DNA of 64,000 nucleotides from Flavisolibacter tropicus (GCF_001644645.1 NZ_CP011390.1:3964001-4028000); one strand, 5' to 3'. Positions 45,333 to 54,050 are shown, counted from the stretch's first letter. The notes: generated by a model from the letters alone, not told the origin. Numbers and translations: made by a program.

Positions 45333-46286
45333 ATGCCTGCAGTGTTGTTGAAAAATATCAGTAAGACCTATGACAAGGGCCAGGTGAAGGCCGTTAACAA
45401 CGTTTCATTTGATGTTGAGCAGGGGGAGCTGTTTGGGCTTATCGGGCCCGACGGCGCCGGCAAAACATCCATCTTTAGAATATTGACCACCGTTCTTTTA
45501 GCCGATAGCGGAGAAGCGAAAGTGGGCGAGCTGGATGTAGTGAAAGACTACCGGGCCATTCGCAATAAGGTAGGCTATATGCCCGGAAGGTTCTCGCTGT
45601 ACCAAGATCTTACCGTGGCTGAAAACCTGCAGTTTTTTGCTACCATCTTCAAGACAAGCATTGAAGCCAATTATGCTTTGATCAAAGATATTTATGAGCA
45701 AATAAAGCCATTCAACAACCGGCCTGCCGGTAAGCTATCTGGCGGTATGAAACAAAAATTAGCCCTTTGCTGCGCATTGATCCATAAACCTGAAGTATTG
45801 TTTTTAGATGAGCCGACAACCGGTGTTGATGCTGTTTCGAGAAAAGAATTCTGGGAAATGCTGCGGCGTCTGAAACAGCAAGGTATCACTATCATGGTTT
45901 CCACACCCTACATGGATGAAGCGTCTTTATGCGACCGTATTGCGCTGATTCAAAGCGGGCATATTATGTCGGTTGATAGGCCGCAAACGATCATTGATCG
46001 TTTTCCTGCACCGTTGTATGCGGCCAAGTCAAAAGACATTTATCGTTTGTTGAAGAACTTTCGTTCAGATACTGCTGTGGATAGTTGTTATGCTTTTGGG
46101 GAGTACCTGCATATGACATTGAAAGATGCGCATCACACAGAAGCGTTTATTATTGAACGGGCCGCCCAATACAACGCAGAAGACTTTGAAGTGAAACGAA
46201 TTACTCCGGCCATCGAAGACTGTTTCATTTATCTGATGAGAGAAACCGATGTGGCTAAGCCAAACCTAAATGTGCAAGCACCATGA
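45333..46286 (+). CDS. ABC transporter ATPase, first half of a YbhF-like pair
   Basis: An ATPase of 317 residues: Walker A GPDGAGKT (38-45, with Asp instead of Asn, as in YbhF), signature LSGGMKQ, Walker B VLFLDEPTTG, H-loop variant STPYMDEA and a C-terminal extension of about 70 residues. It corresponds to the N-terminal half of YbhF. The last four bases overlap the next ATPase start (ATGA), so the two are coupled. Confidence 0.93.
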   Translation: MPAVLLKNISKTYDKGQVKAVNNVSFDVEQGELFGLIGPDGAGKTSIFRILTTVLLADSGEAKVGELDVVKDYRAIRNKVGYMPGRFSLYQDLTVAENLQFFATIFKTSIEANYALIKDIYEQIKPFNNRPAGKLSGGMKQKLALCCALIHKPEVLFLDEPTTGVDAVSRKEFWEMLRRLKQQGITIMVSTPYMDEASLCDRIALIQSGHIMSVDRPQTIIDRFPAPLYAAKSKDIYRLLKNFRSDTAVDSCYAFGEYLHMTLKDAHHTEAFIIERAAQYNAEDFEVKRITPAIEDCFIYLMRETDVAKPNLNVQAP

Positions 46287-47026
46287 GTGACAAAGCGATC
46301 ATTTGTAAAAACCTCACCAAAAAGTTTGGCGATTTTACGGCCGTCAACCAGATAACGTTTGAGGTGGGGCAGGGGGAGATCTTTGGATTCCTGGGTGCTA
46401 ACGGTGCGGGCAAAACCACGGCTATGCGCATGCTATGCGGGCTTTCTTACCCCAGTTCCGGTGAGGCTACGGTAGCCGGTTTTAATGTATATAAACAACA
46501 GGAAAAAATTAAAGCCAACATTGGCTATATGAGCCAGAAGTTTTCCCTGTATGAAAATCTCCGGGTGTTTGAGAATATCGAGTTTTATGGCGGCGTATAT
46601 GGCCTGTCCCGTTCAGAAATTAAAAAGCGGGGTGAGGAGATGATAAATACGTTGGGTTTAACAAATGAGGTGAACAAGTTTGTTGGTGAATTGCCGCTCG
46701 GTTGGAAACAGAAACTCGCTTTTTCCGTCGCTATTTTTCATCGCCCCAAAATTGTTTTCCTCGATGAACCAACAGGCGGTGTTGATCCGGTTACACGACG
46801 CCAGTTCTGGGACCTGATCTATGAGGCTGCTGCTGATGGCATTACGGTATTCGTGACCACACATTACATGGATGAAGCCGAGTATTGCAACCGCATTTCC
46901 ATTATGGTGGACGGAAAGGTAGAAGCTCTGGATACACCCGCTACCCTCAAACAACAATTCCATACACACTCGATGGATGAAGTATTTTATCAACTGGCAC
47001 GGCGTGCTCAAAGAAGCGGAGACTGA
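46283..47026 (+). CDS. ABC transporter ATPase, second half of a YbhF-like pair
   Basis: An ATPase of 247 residues: Walker A GANGAGKT, Walker B IVFLDEPTGG and H-loop TTHYMDEA. The signature is LPLGWKQ instead of LSGGQ, the degenerate form also found in the second half of YbhF. The pair would form a heterodimer with one fully active site. It overlaps the previous gene by four bases and precedes the permease by two. Confidence 0.93.
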   Translation: MSDKAIICKNLTKKFGDFTAVNQITFEVGQGEIFGFLGANGAGKTTAMRMLCGLSYPSSGEATVAGFNVYKQQEKIKANIGYMSQKFSLYENLRVFENIEFYGGVYGLSRSEIKKRGEEMINTLGLTNEVNKFVGELPLGWKQKLAFSVAIFHRPKIVFLDEPTGGVDPVTRRQFWDLIYEAAADGITVFVTTHYMDEAEYCNRISIMVDGKVEALDTPATLKQQFHTHSMDEVFYQLARRAQRSGD

Positions 47027-47028
47027 CC

Positions 47029-48135
47029 ATGAAACAATTGCTCGCTTTTATTCAAAAAGAATTTCACCATGTGTTCCGGGACAGAAGAACGCTGCTCATT
47101 CTGTTTGGCCTGCCGGTTGTGCAAATTATTCTCTTTGGCTTTGCATTAAGCAGCGAAGTAAAGAATTTAGGCATAACGATATTGGATGATGCACATGACA
47201 ATCACTCGGAACAGATCATCAACCGGGTGAAAGCAAGTTCTTACTTCAGTGTTAAAGCCCCTGTTTTGAATTATGCTGATATCGAAGAAGAGTTTAAAAA
47301 AGGCAACATAAAATGCGCTTTGCTGTTTCCTGTAAATTTTTCTCAGGAACTGGGGCGTTCGGGAAGAGCGCAGGTGCAGATCATTACAGATGCCTCTGAC
47401 CCGAACACCGCTACTACGGTAGTGAATTACCTCAACGCCATTATCGGCAATTACCAGCAACAAATAAATCCTGCAGCGCGGATCAACTACCAGATCATTC
47501 CAGAGGTAAGACAGCTATACAACGAAGAGCAAAATGGCTCGCTTAATTTTATTCCCGGTGTCATTGCGCTCATCTTCATGATCGTTTGCACGGCCCTTAC
47601 TTCTGTATCCATAGTGCGGGAAAAGGAGTTGGGAACAATGGAAGTTCTGCTTGTGTCTCCTTTCAAGCCTATTATGGTGCTTATTGCCAAAGCCATACCT
47701 TACCTAGTGCTGTCTATTGTAAATTTTATTATCATTTTGCTGCTTTCCACCTACCTGCTCCATGTGCCCATCAGGGGCAGTCTTGTACTGCTGTTTGCAG
47801 AAAGCATTCTCTTTATCATTACCTGCTTATCACTGGGCCTGCTCATTTCAAACCTTACTAACTCACAACAAACGGCCATGCTCATTTCTATGATGGGCAT
47901 GATGTTGCCTACCATGATCCTCACTGGTTTTATGTTTCCGCTAGAAAACATGCCCATGGTATTCCAGGTCATATCGCACATTATTCCATCCCGGTACTAT
48001 TATATCATCATTAAAGCCGTAATGCTGAAAGGACTGGATTTTAGTTATATATGGAAAGAGACATTGATCCTGGCAGGTATGGCTGCATTTCTTTTAACTG
48101 TGGCCCTGAAAAACTTTAAAACACGGTTATCATGA
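47029..48135 (+). CDS. ABC-2 permease (YbhS/YbhR-like), first
   Basis: An ABC2_membrane-type permease of 368 residues: one N-terminal helix (LLILFGLPVVQIILFGFALSSEV), a large periplasmic domain (about 45-170) and five helices at the C-terminus. The EKELGTMEVLLVSPFKP coupling motif precedes the helices. It would pair with the second permease to form the export channel. Confidence 0.92.
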   Translation: MKQLLAFIQKEFHHVFRDRRTLLILFGLPVVQIILFGFALSSEVKNLGITILDDAHDNHSEQIINRVKASSYFSVKAPVLNYADIEEEFKKGNIKCALLFPVNFSQELGRSGRAQVQIITDASDPNTATTVVNYLNAIIGNYQQQINPAARINYQIIPEVRQLYNEEQNGSLNFIPGVIALIFMIVCTALTSVSIVREKELGTMEVLLVSPFKPIMVLIAKAIPYLVLSIVNFIIILLLSTYLLHVPIRGSLVLLFAESILFIITCLSLGLLISNLTNSQQTAMLISMMGMMLPTMILTGFMFPLENMPMVFQVISHIIPSRYYYIIIKAVMLKGLDFSYIWKETLILAGMAAFLLTVALKNFKTRLS

Positions 48136-48232
48136 AATGCCCAGGCAAATACATTCAAACAACAATGACTTGCCAAGGCGTATCAATCGGCAAAATATCA
48201 GCCGCTGAAAGCGGCGAGTTAAAAAATTACGA

Positions 48233-49357
48233 ATGAAGGTTCTAGGTTTTATACTTCAAAAGGAGTTCAGGCAGATATTTCGCGATAAGACGATCCTCGC
48301 CATGATGTTTGCCGTGCCTATCATTCAGTTGATCATTTTACCACTGGCCGCGAATTTTGAAGTGAAAAATGTAAACGTTGTTTTTGTTGATTACGACCGC
48401 AGCACCTATTCTCAAAAACTGCTTAACAAAATCGCATCGTCTGGTTACTTCCGCATTGTTGGCAATACCATCTCTTACAATGATGCCTTACACATGATCG
48501 AAAAAAATGAGACCGATATTATATTGGAGATCCCCAATGGATTTGAGCGCAACCTGGTACGGGAAGGCAGCCAGCAGGTGCATATGTCGGTAGATGCTAT
48601 TAACGGCACAAAATCATCCATTGGCAGCGCCTACCTTTCGGCTGTGCTGGTTGACTTTAACCGCACATTGGATGTAAATACTAAAGCCGTTAACAACAGT
48701 ACCGCAGCCCCAATGCCCCTTATTGATATAACGTATACCGATTGGTTCAATCCCCGCAAAGAATACAAGTACTATATGGTACCGGGCATTTTGGTGTTGC
48801 TTCTTACATTGATCGGTGGATTCATCACGGCCTTGAATATTGTAAGGGAAAAAGAAATTGGCACCATCGAACAAATAAACGTAACGCCCATTAAAAAATG
48901 GCAGTTCATTCTTGGCAAGCTCATTCCCTTCTGGATTGTGGGCATGATCGTGTTTACCCTTGGGCTTATTGTCATGTATATTGTGTATGGCATTTTTCCC
49001 GCAGGAAGTTTCGCCGTTCTTTATCTTTTCGCAGCAGTGTACCTGGTGGCTTTGTTAGGGTTTGGCCTGCTGATCTCTACGTTTAGCAATAGCCAGCTGC
49101 AGGCCATGTTCGTTGCGTTTTTCTTTATGATGATCTTCATGCTAATGAGTGGCTTCTTCACCAGCCTGGACAGCATGCCTGGCTGGGCAAAACAGATGTC
49201 CTTCCTTACACCTGTAACTCATTTTATTGCGGTAGTAAGGCTGATCGTATTAAAAGGAAGTGGGCTATCTGAAGTAAGAACCGAATTATTGTACCTGTTA
49301 GCTTTTGCCATTGTATTAAATGGATTGGCGATCTATAATTATCGAAAGACGAATTAA
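48233..49357 (+). CDS. ABC-2 permease (YbhS/YbhR-like), second
   Basis: A permease of 374 residues with the same layout as its neighbour: N-terminal helix (MMFAVPIIQLIILPLAANFEV), periplasmic domain, coupling motif EKEIGTIEQINVTPIKKW and five C-terminal helices. A 97-bp gap without a gene separates it from the first permease. It completes a TolC-HlyD-ATPase-ATPase-permease-permease operon. No regulator gene is adjacent. Confidence 0.92.
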   Translation: MKVLGFILQKEFRQIFRDKTILAMMFAVPIIQLIILPLAANFEVKNVNVVFVDYDRSTYSQKLLNKIASSGYFRIVGNTISYNDALHMIEKNETDIILEIPNGFERNLVREGSQQVHMSVDAINGTKSSIGSAYLSAVLVDFNRTLDVNTKAVNNSTAAPMPLIDITYTDWFNPRKEYKYYMVPGILVLLLTLIGGFITALNIVREKEIGTIEQINVTPIKKWQFILGKLIPFWIVGMIVFTLGLIVMYIVYGIFPAGSFAVLYLFAAVYLVALLGFGLLISTFSNSQLQAMFVAFFFMMIFMLMSGFFTSLDSMPGWAKQMSFLTPVTHFIAVVRLIVLKGSGLSEVRTELLYLLAFAIVLNGLAIYNYRKTN

Positions 49358-49819
49358 AATGCAGTGAAGACCTCGCTTAGACCCTTAAGCCTGTGCTGCT
49401 CTAAAGAAAGCGCTTCGCGCTATATTGTTTCTCAGAGAGGAAAGGAGGGAAGTTTCACGTTACAGATTTCAGGTTTTACTCTTCCAGATTCAACCAAACA
49501 GCCAATCATAAAGTCTCTGGTTTTTGTCATCCAGAGCGATAGCGAAGGATCTCAGAGACTCACACCTAAGATGGGACAGCTACCTGTAATGCCTCTTGCT
49601 GTCATCCTGAACTCGTTTCAGGATCTGACGATTGCACATCAGTTATTCTGCCTTATGTATTGTCTTTACTACATTGGTTGGTCTTCTTTGCACGCTAGCC
49701 GTTGTGCCTTTTGACCAATAACCGCAGCAGGGTACAGCAGTAACTAAAGTTCAGGCTGTTGGTAAAAACACCAACAGCGGCGAAGGTTGTTATCAGAGAA
49801 AGTAATTAGTCGGTTATTG
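49358..49819. other. Gene-free stretch with dispersed repeats
   Basis: It contains GCGCTTCGCGCTATATTGTTT (about 49408-49430), GCCTCTTGCT (49592) and a CATCCTGAACTCGTTTCAGGATCT palindromic segment (49605-49627), then the palindrome-containing repeat 49678-49785, a copy of 37877-37978. No gene is seen. Confidence 0.7.
49678..49785. repeat. Palindrome-containing repeat, related copy at 37877-37978
   Basis: It begins TTGGTCTTCTTTGCACGCTA, includes CTTTTGACCAATAACC, and ends with a nine-bp hairpin GCTGTTGGT / ACCAACAGC (49755-49763 and 49770-49778) with a six-nt loop. Confidence 0.65.
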
Positions 49820-50080
49820 CTATTGGCCCGATTGCTTCAGTAGCTCCGTGTTGACATTCAAAAGGCTATCATTTTCCCTACGCAGTGAATCCATTATATG
49901 CTCATGATCCTGAGCCTTTGGGTTGCCTTGATGCATGTACATTGTATATAGGCTGCTTTCGCTATCATATAGCTCATTGTTATTTTTAATGATGGCTGCG
50001 TTCCTTTGGATTTCATCTTGTTTGGAGTTGGCCCCTTTACAAGCAACAAAGAAGAATAGAAAGGGTATTAATCTTTTCAT
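49820..50080 (-). CDS. Small lipoprotein of unknown function
   Basis: A protein of 86 residues with a short signal and lipobox FVAC (Cys14), followed by a charged helical region with possible coiled coil at the end (IMDSLRRENDSLLNVNTELL). No family is recognised. It is bounded by repeat DNA on both sides and is probably part of the accessory region. Confidence 0.6.
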   Translation of the reverse strand: MKRLIPFLFFFVACKGANSKQDEIQRNAAIIKNNNELYDSESSLYTMYMHQGNPKAQDHEHIMDSLRRENDSLLNVNTELLKQSGQ

Positions 50081-50653
50081 GGGGTTATTTTAATATTTGC
50101 ATGTACATTTTCAAGTATCTACAAACTGCTCTTTTGCTTATAAGCGACCAAATGTTTTACGCTGTTTGATAAAATATTGGTAATGTAATTATAAACTGCA
50201 GCTTGTCATCCTCCAATATTATTATAAAATCCTACAACTCTCGGATTAAGTTGTGCATCACTTTCATAAATCTCCTTACCCGTGTTCCCACGAACTACCA
50301 GTGTAGTGACTACAAGTATTCATCCGCGGCTATTATGAAAAGGAGAAAAGTGCTTTTCTCCTCCGGAAGATTTGCAGGAGGTGTTCCAAATGTTTCGTGG
50401 GTCACGAACCATGGTGAGGGAAAAAGTAACCCTTACAATGACAAAGCCAGAACCATTAATTCTTAATAAAGAAAATTAGCAGACCGACTAAAGAATACAT
50501 CTAACACTATGTTTTAAAAACAGCGGCTTGGGTACAAAGGTTCAACGCTTTATCTTTAATCAAGATAGAAGTTCGAATGAGAAGCAGTGACCCTGAATAC
50601 CGCTGCTTCGCAAACACCTTCTACGTCAGCCGCAATCTTTACTAACTGTTTTC
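50081..50653. other. Stretch without a convincing gene; hairpin and possible gene remnant
   Basis: It contains a ten-bp hairpin AGGAGAAAAG / CTTTTCTCCT (50341-50362). On the minus strand the frame from 50319 to 50206 reads as protein-like (LVVRGNTGKEIYESDAQL..., ending at TGA), which may be the remnant of a gene. The + strand frame at 50203-50466 overlaps the same DNA and is less convincing. The part from about 50545 (TTATCTTTAATCAAG) recurs in diverged form at 54117-54131, upstream of the gene at 54204. Confidence 0.4.
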
Positions 50654-51091
50654 ATGAAAAAATTTTTAATCTTACTCACTACAGTTTATAGCTGTTCATC
50701 TCCAACTGAAAAGCCGCTTCAAAATACTGCCAACTTCGAACAAGCAAATGCTCTGTACCAAGACAAGCAATATTATGAAGCACACCGCATCTATGATTCA
50801 CTTTCTAGGTTAGATAGTACCAATGGTGAACTTTTCTTTTGTAAAGCAAAGTGTGAATATGTGCTAAAGTTGGATGCGGATTGTGATAAGAACTTTAAAT
50901 ACTGTATAAGTCTAGGCCATAAAGTTGCAAATGCGTATTATAATTTGGGACAGCTTCACCTATTTAAAAACGATTCATTGGCTGCCGCATATTTAATGGA
51001 ATATCTAAAAGACAATCCTGATGATAAGCTGGCTAAAACTTTAGCCAAAGATGCAGAGCATAGAGTAAAGGAGAATCGTATAACTCGATAA
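50654..51091 (+). CDS. TPR-like lipoprotein of unknown function
   Basis: A protein of 145 residues with a signal peptide and a possible lipobox (YSCSS, Cys14), then two or three TPR-like helix pairs (EQANALYQDKQYYEAHRIYDS; GHKVANAYYNLGQLHLFKNDSLAAAYLMEYL). It is likely a periplasmic interaction module. Its 3' end is followed by the boundary motif TAACATGAGTGGCTGTT at 51101-51117, shared with the two following genes. Confidence 0.72.
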   Translation: MKKFLILLTTVYSCSSPTEKPLQNTANFEQANALYQDKQYYEAHRIYDSLSRLDSTNGELFFCKAKCEYVLKLDADCDKNFKYCISLGHKVANAYYNLGQLHLFKNDSLAAAYLMEYLKDNPDDKLAKTLAKDAEHRVKENRITR

Positions 51092-51100
51092 AGCTGCCGC

Positions 51101-51117
51101 TAACATGAGTGGCTGTT
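51101..51117 (+). repeat. Boundary motif TAACAnnAGTGGCTGTT, copy 1
   Basis: TAACATGAGTGGCTGTT, ten bp after the stop of the TPR-like gene and directly before the left REP-like repeat. It is identical to the copies at 52408 and 54654 at 15 of 17 positions; the two variable positions are the same in all copies. Confidence 0.8.
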
Positions 51118-51170
51118 TACGCCGTTGTTGGTGTTCCTCCTAGCCTTTGTGTGGCAGTTGCACCAACAAC
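51116..51170 (+). repeat. 55-bp REP-like repeat, left of the RAYT gene
   Basis: TTTACGCC followed by the palindromic core GTTGTTGGTG ... CACCAACAAC (51124-51170). The reverse complement of 51786-51840 matches it at 53 of 55 positions. The interior holds GCC...GGC pairing, so it can fold as a long hairpin. Confidence 0.9.
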
Positions 51171-51215
51171 ACACAATCTTGGATTAGCACAGCCACGATA
51201 AGCCTTCTTGCCACT

Positions 51216-51734
51216 TTAGTTTTTGTAATGGGTGAGAAGACCCCAGTTGTCTTTGCCGGTTTCGTAAAAATGAGCAGACGAAAAATGATAAGCTTCCGGC
51301 AGAATACACAGGCCAGCCCTGACGGGATTATGGTGAATGTAATCCAGTTTCTGCGACAGGACTATTTCCCTTCGCAGTTCCACTGACAAGGCATTTCGTT
51401 CCCAGAGTTGGTAATGCCGGTCTTGTGCTTGCACCTTAAAGTGTTCCAGAACTTGGGGATGATGTAGCAGGAGGTCTTGTTTAATTTGCTGGCCGGTGAA
51501 CTTTAAAAAATCTCTTTGTATATCCTGCGGGTGGTGACTACCCTTCATTTGCCAGATCAAGTGCAAATGGTTGGTCATAATGACAAAGCCATACACGATC
51601 ACCCGGTTGTTGACTACCAAAAACCTCAGGCTTTCCACTACAAGTGTTTTGTATTTGTCGGGCTGCAGCAGTCGCTTCCACCCCAGGCAGGTAACGGTGA
51701 AAAACTGTGGGTATTCAGTAATTAAGTCGGGCAT
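51216..51734 (-). CDS. REP-associated tyrosine transposase (RAYT, IS200/IS605-like Y1 family)
   Basis: A protein of 172 residues from ATG 51734; an in-frame TTG at 51749 would add five residues. The HUH motif is visible as HLH (H56, H58, in MTNHLHLIWQM) and the catalytic Tyr as Y132 in DYIHHNPVRAGL, the RAYT signature. Y1 transposases nick single-stranded DNA at hairpin ends and form a 5' phosphotyrosine link. The gene lies between inverted REP-like hairpins. All key residues are present, so it may be active. Confidence 0.9.
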   Translation of the reverse strand: MPDLITEYPQFFTVTCLGWKRLLQPDKYKTLVVESLRFLVVNNRVIVYGFVIMTNHLHLIWQMKGSHHPQDIQRDFLKFTGQQIKQDLLLHHPQVLEHFKVQAQDRHYQLWERNALSVELRREIVLSQKLDYIHHNPVRAGLCILPEAYHFSSAHFYETGKDNWGLLTHYKN

Positions 51735-51785
51735 GGTATCTTCAGCCAAGATAACACTTTAGCAATAAGACTTTCCTTATTTTCG

Positions 51786-51840
51786 GTTGTTGGTGCAGCT
51801 GCCGCACAAAGGCTAGGAGGAACACCAACAACGGCGTAAA
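51786..51840 (-). repeat. 55-bp REP-like repeat, right of the RAYT gene
   Basis: An inverted copy of 51116-51170 with two transitions. It ends 12 bp before the ATG of the SMI1/KNR4 gene, so it forms most of that gene's 5' region. Confidence 0.9.
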
Positions 51841-51852
51841 ATTAACTACCCA

Positions 51853-52410
51853 ATGAGTGATATTCCAATTACAACAATTATTGACAAACATTTACAAGCT
51901 TGGATTGACAAAGGATTAAATGCATTGCCTGGCAAAACAGAGCCTGAAATGGCAAATCCAAGGGAACCTGTAGATAATGAAGGATGGCAAAAATGGTATC
52001 CAATTAACAGTACTGTCACAGATAGTGAGATTGAAGATTTAGAAAATCAACTCAACTATGGTTTACCTGCAAGCTATAAGGCTTTTCTAAAGCATAAACA
52101 CTTCTATGAACTTTATATCTCAGAAGCTCATTTTTCAGGGCAAGAAATAAGGAAGTGGCGTAGACATTTAGTGGACATGGCTTTTGACGGATATCCCAGA
52201 GAGTTTCTCATTGACGAAGGCTATATACCTTTTGCTGATTGGAGTGATTGGGGACTTTTGTGCTTTGACACAAATAACAAAAACATAGACAATGAGTATC
52301 CAGTTGTTCTTTGGGATCACGAACGCTGGGATCATTTTGAACCCTTTAGCGAAAATTTCAAGAGTCTATTATTGAAACTTGACAAAGAGAGTGGGAACAA
52401 CGGCAGCTAA
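51853..52410 (+). CDS. SMI1/KNR4 (SUKH) family protein
   Basis: A protein of 185 residues with the SMI1/KNR4 fold: EIEDLENQLNYGLPASYKAFLKHKH at about 60-85 and FADWSDWGLLCFDTNN with YPVVLWDHERWDHFEPFSENFKSLL in the C-terminal half. SUKH proteins often serve as immunity proteins in toxin systems. No toxin gene is next to it here, and it stands as an orphan in the cassette-like region. Its TAA stop is the first three bases of the boundary motif at 52408. Confidence 0.82.
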   Translation: MSDIPITTIIDKHLQAWIDKGLNALPGKTEPEMANPREPVDNEGWQKWYPINSTVTDSEIEDLENQLNYGLPASYKAFLKHKHFYELYISEAHFSGQEIRKWRRHLVDMAFDGYPREFLIDEGYIPFADWSDWGLLCFDTNNKNIDNEYPVVLWDHERWDHFEPFSENFKSLLLKLDKESGNNGS

Positions 52411-52424
52411 CAGTAGTGGCTGTT
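52408..52424 (+). repeat. Boundary motif TAACAnnAGTGGCTGTT, copy 2, invaded by the IS element
   Basis: TAACAGTAGTGGCTGTT. Its TAA is the stop codon of the SMI1/KNR4 gene, and its last four bases TGTT are the first bases of the IS inverted repeat. Confidence 0.8.
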
Positions 52425-54050
52425 GCACAACTCGGAACTAAAACAGTATTTGTATGTGGTTTTTTGATTTTAGCAAGCGTAGCTTAAGCTGGTTTGTATT
52501 TGCTCTCCTCTTCGGCTGTAGAGAACCGGTAGCCAGTACAGCATAACCAGTAGCTGGCCAAGCGTTTTTTCGCCTTTGCCTTCGGCTTCCCCCATCCATT
52601 TTAGGAGTCTTTTCAAATTATAACACACGGCGGCCATCAGCAAACACTTGTTGGCCAGCTGGATGCCTCTTGTGTTCACTCGTCGCATCCCTAAAAAGTT
52701 CACCAGGGTACCAATCACCGGTTCGACGGTGGCTTGCCTAAGCCGTTTCATACGTTTGGCTTTGCGGGTTTGTAGCCGGAGATGCATCTCATCATAGAGG
52801 GGTTTGTCTACAGTGTCTTCAATCTTTTTAAAATCACTTTTACCAATACAGGTTTTTCTCAAAGGGCAGTTCCTGCAATCCAAAGAACTGCTTCTGTAGA
52901 CCCGCATCTGGTACGTGCCATCATGAGAGTCCTTGATGCGTTTAAAAGGAAGCCTTACTCCCCGGGAGCATTGGTAATAATCCCCGCCGGCAAAATAGCG
53001 GAAGCCTTCCCGGGTGGGTTTATATTGCCCAAAGTTGGGGATATAGCCGGTGACACGGTACTGCTTCAGTGCTTTTAGGGCCTCCGAAGAGGAGTAGCCC
53101 GCATCGCAGAGTACTTCTTTTACTTTTAAGCCTACCGCCTTTACATTGTCAATGGTATGCCGGAGTAATGAGGGCAAACACTGCGAGTCTTTTTTACTGG
53201 CATAGTCGGCCTGTATACAAGTAATAACGTGATGGGCGGTATCGACACTGAGTTGCCCCAAATAGTTTAACTGGCGGGGCTTGCCGGGTTTGACGGCCAC
53301 ACGGGCGTCGGGGTCGGTGAGCGAGTAGTGGGTGTGGTTGGACACAAACTTCGCCCGCCAGCCACCACTGGGCCGGCCTTGGTAGGCCTTCCGCTTCCAG
53401 CCGTGATGCCACTGCACTTGCTGGTGTTTGAAGACGGAGACGGTTTGCTTTTCTGTTTGCTCTTCGTCCTCTGCATCTTCACCGAGTTCACCTGCATAGG
53501 CTTCCCCGTCCTGCACAATTTCTTTTTCTTTTAAGGAGTCCATCGACGCATTGGCTTTGACATGCACCGAGTCCAGGGCCTGGCGTTTGCCCTTCACCAT
53601 GCCTTGTTGCACACACTGGCGTAAGACCCGTTTGAAGAGTTCTTTAAACACTTCCTCACCTAACAGTTGACGCGTACGGCTGATGGTAGAATGCCAGGGC
53701 AGCGGTTCGTCCAGGGAGTAACCGATAAAGTACAAAAGATCCAGGCGCAGGCTGACGGTCTGGATGATTCTTCGATCGCTTAAGAGGTTCTCGAGATAAC
53801 CAATTAAAATGAGTTTGAAGAACACCACCGGGTCCAGCGATTTGTGGCCCTCACGGCCATAGTACTTTTGGGTGGCTTCATAGAGCCACTCCACATCCAT
53901 GATTGCTTTTAAGCGGCGGTAGAAGTTGTCACGCGGCACCCGCTCCGAGAGGCGGAAGGAAGCAAGGCGCTTGTCTTGAAAAGGTTTCTTTCCTTGCATT
54001 ACTTAATTTACCACTTTTACAGCGGCTTTAGGAGGCTGAGTTGTGCAACA
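52421..54050 (-). mobile_element. IS1182-like insertion sequence
   Basis: Terminal inverted repeats TGTTGCACAACTC (52421-52433) and GAGTTGTGCAACA (54038-54050) bound one full-length transposase gene. The element is 1630 bp. No target duplication is obvious in the flanks (GTAGTGGC and AGCACACA). A diverged copy of its left end lies at 54667-54715. Confidence 0.88.
52470..53999 (-). CDS. IS1182-family transposase
   Basis: A DDE transposase of 509 residues: an N-terminal DUF772-like domain (LSERVPRDNFYRRLKAIMD), a Lys/Glu/Gln-rich linker (about 155-190) and a DDE_Tnp_1 catalytic domain including VHVKANASMD, DAGYSSSEALKAL and a Cys-rich CRNCPLRKTC insert. The family call is from overall layout. 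The frame is intact, so the element may be active. Base use is more GC-rich than the flanking small genes. Confidence 0.92.
   Translation of the reverse strand: MQGKKPFQDKRLASFRLSERVPRDNFYRRLKAIMDVEWLYEATQKYYGREGHKSLDPVVFFKLILIGYLENLLSDRRIIQTVSLRLDLLYFIGYSLDEPLPWHSTISRTRQLLGEEVFKELFKRVLRQCVQQGMVKGKRQALDSVHVKANASMDSLKEKEIVQDGEAYAGELGEDAEDEEQTEKQTVSVFKHQQVQWHHGWKRKAYQGRPSGGWRAKFVSNHTHYSLTDPDARVAVKPGKPRQLNYLGQLSVDTAHHVITCIQADYASKKDSQCLPSLLRHTIDNVKAVGLKVKEVLCDAGYSSSEALKALKQYRVTGYIPNFGQYKPTREGFRYFAGGDYYQCSRGVRLPFKRIKDSHDGTYQMRVYRSSSLDCRNCPLRKTCIGKSDFKKIEDTVDKPLYDEMHLRLQTRKAKRMKRLRQATVEPVIGTLVNFLGMRRVNTRGIQLANKCLLMAAVCYNLKRLLKWMGEAEGKGEKTLGQLLVMLYWLPVLYSRRGEQIQTSLSYAC

Larger units (their letters stand above)
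51116..51840 (-). mobile_element. RAYT element: Y1 transposase gene between inverted 55-bp REP-like repeats
   Basis: A 725-bp unit made of the transposase gene and its two flanking inverted repeats. Related palindromes without a transposase occur at 36214, 36709 and more remotely at 35868, 37877, 49678 and 61492. This is the arrangement known from RAYT/REP systems of Gammaproteobacteria. Whether the unit moves as a whole or only the REPs do is an open question. Confidence 0.75.

Noticed and set aside
50203..50466. Plus-strand open frame of 87 codons in the accessory region
   Set aside because: It overlaps the hairpin and a minus-strand protein-like frame, has no domain or signal and begins in repeat-like DNA.
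52782..53534. Open frames on both strands inside the IS element
   Set aside because: They are antisense or out-of-frame shadows of the intact transposase gene.
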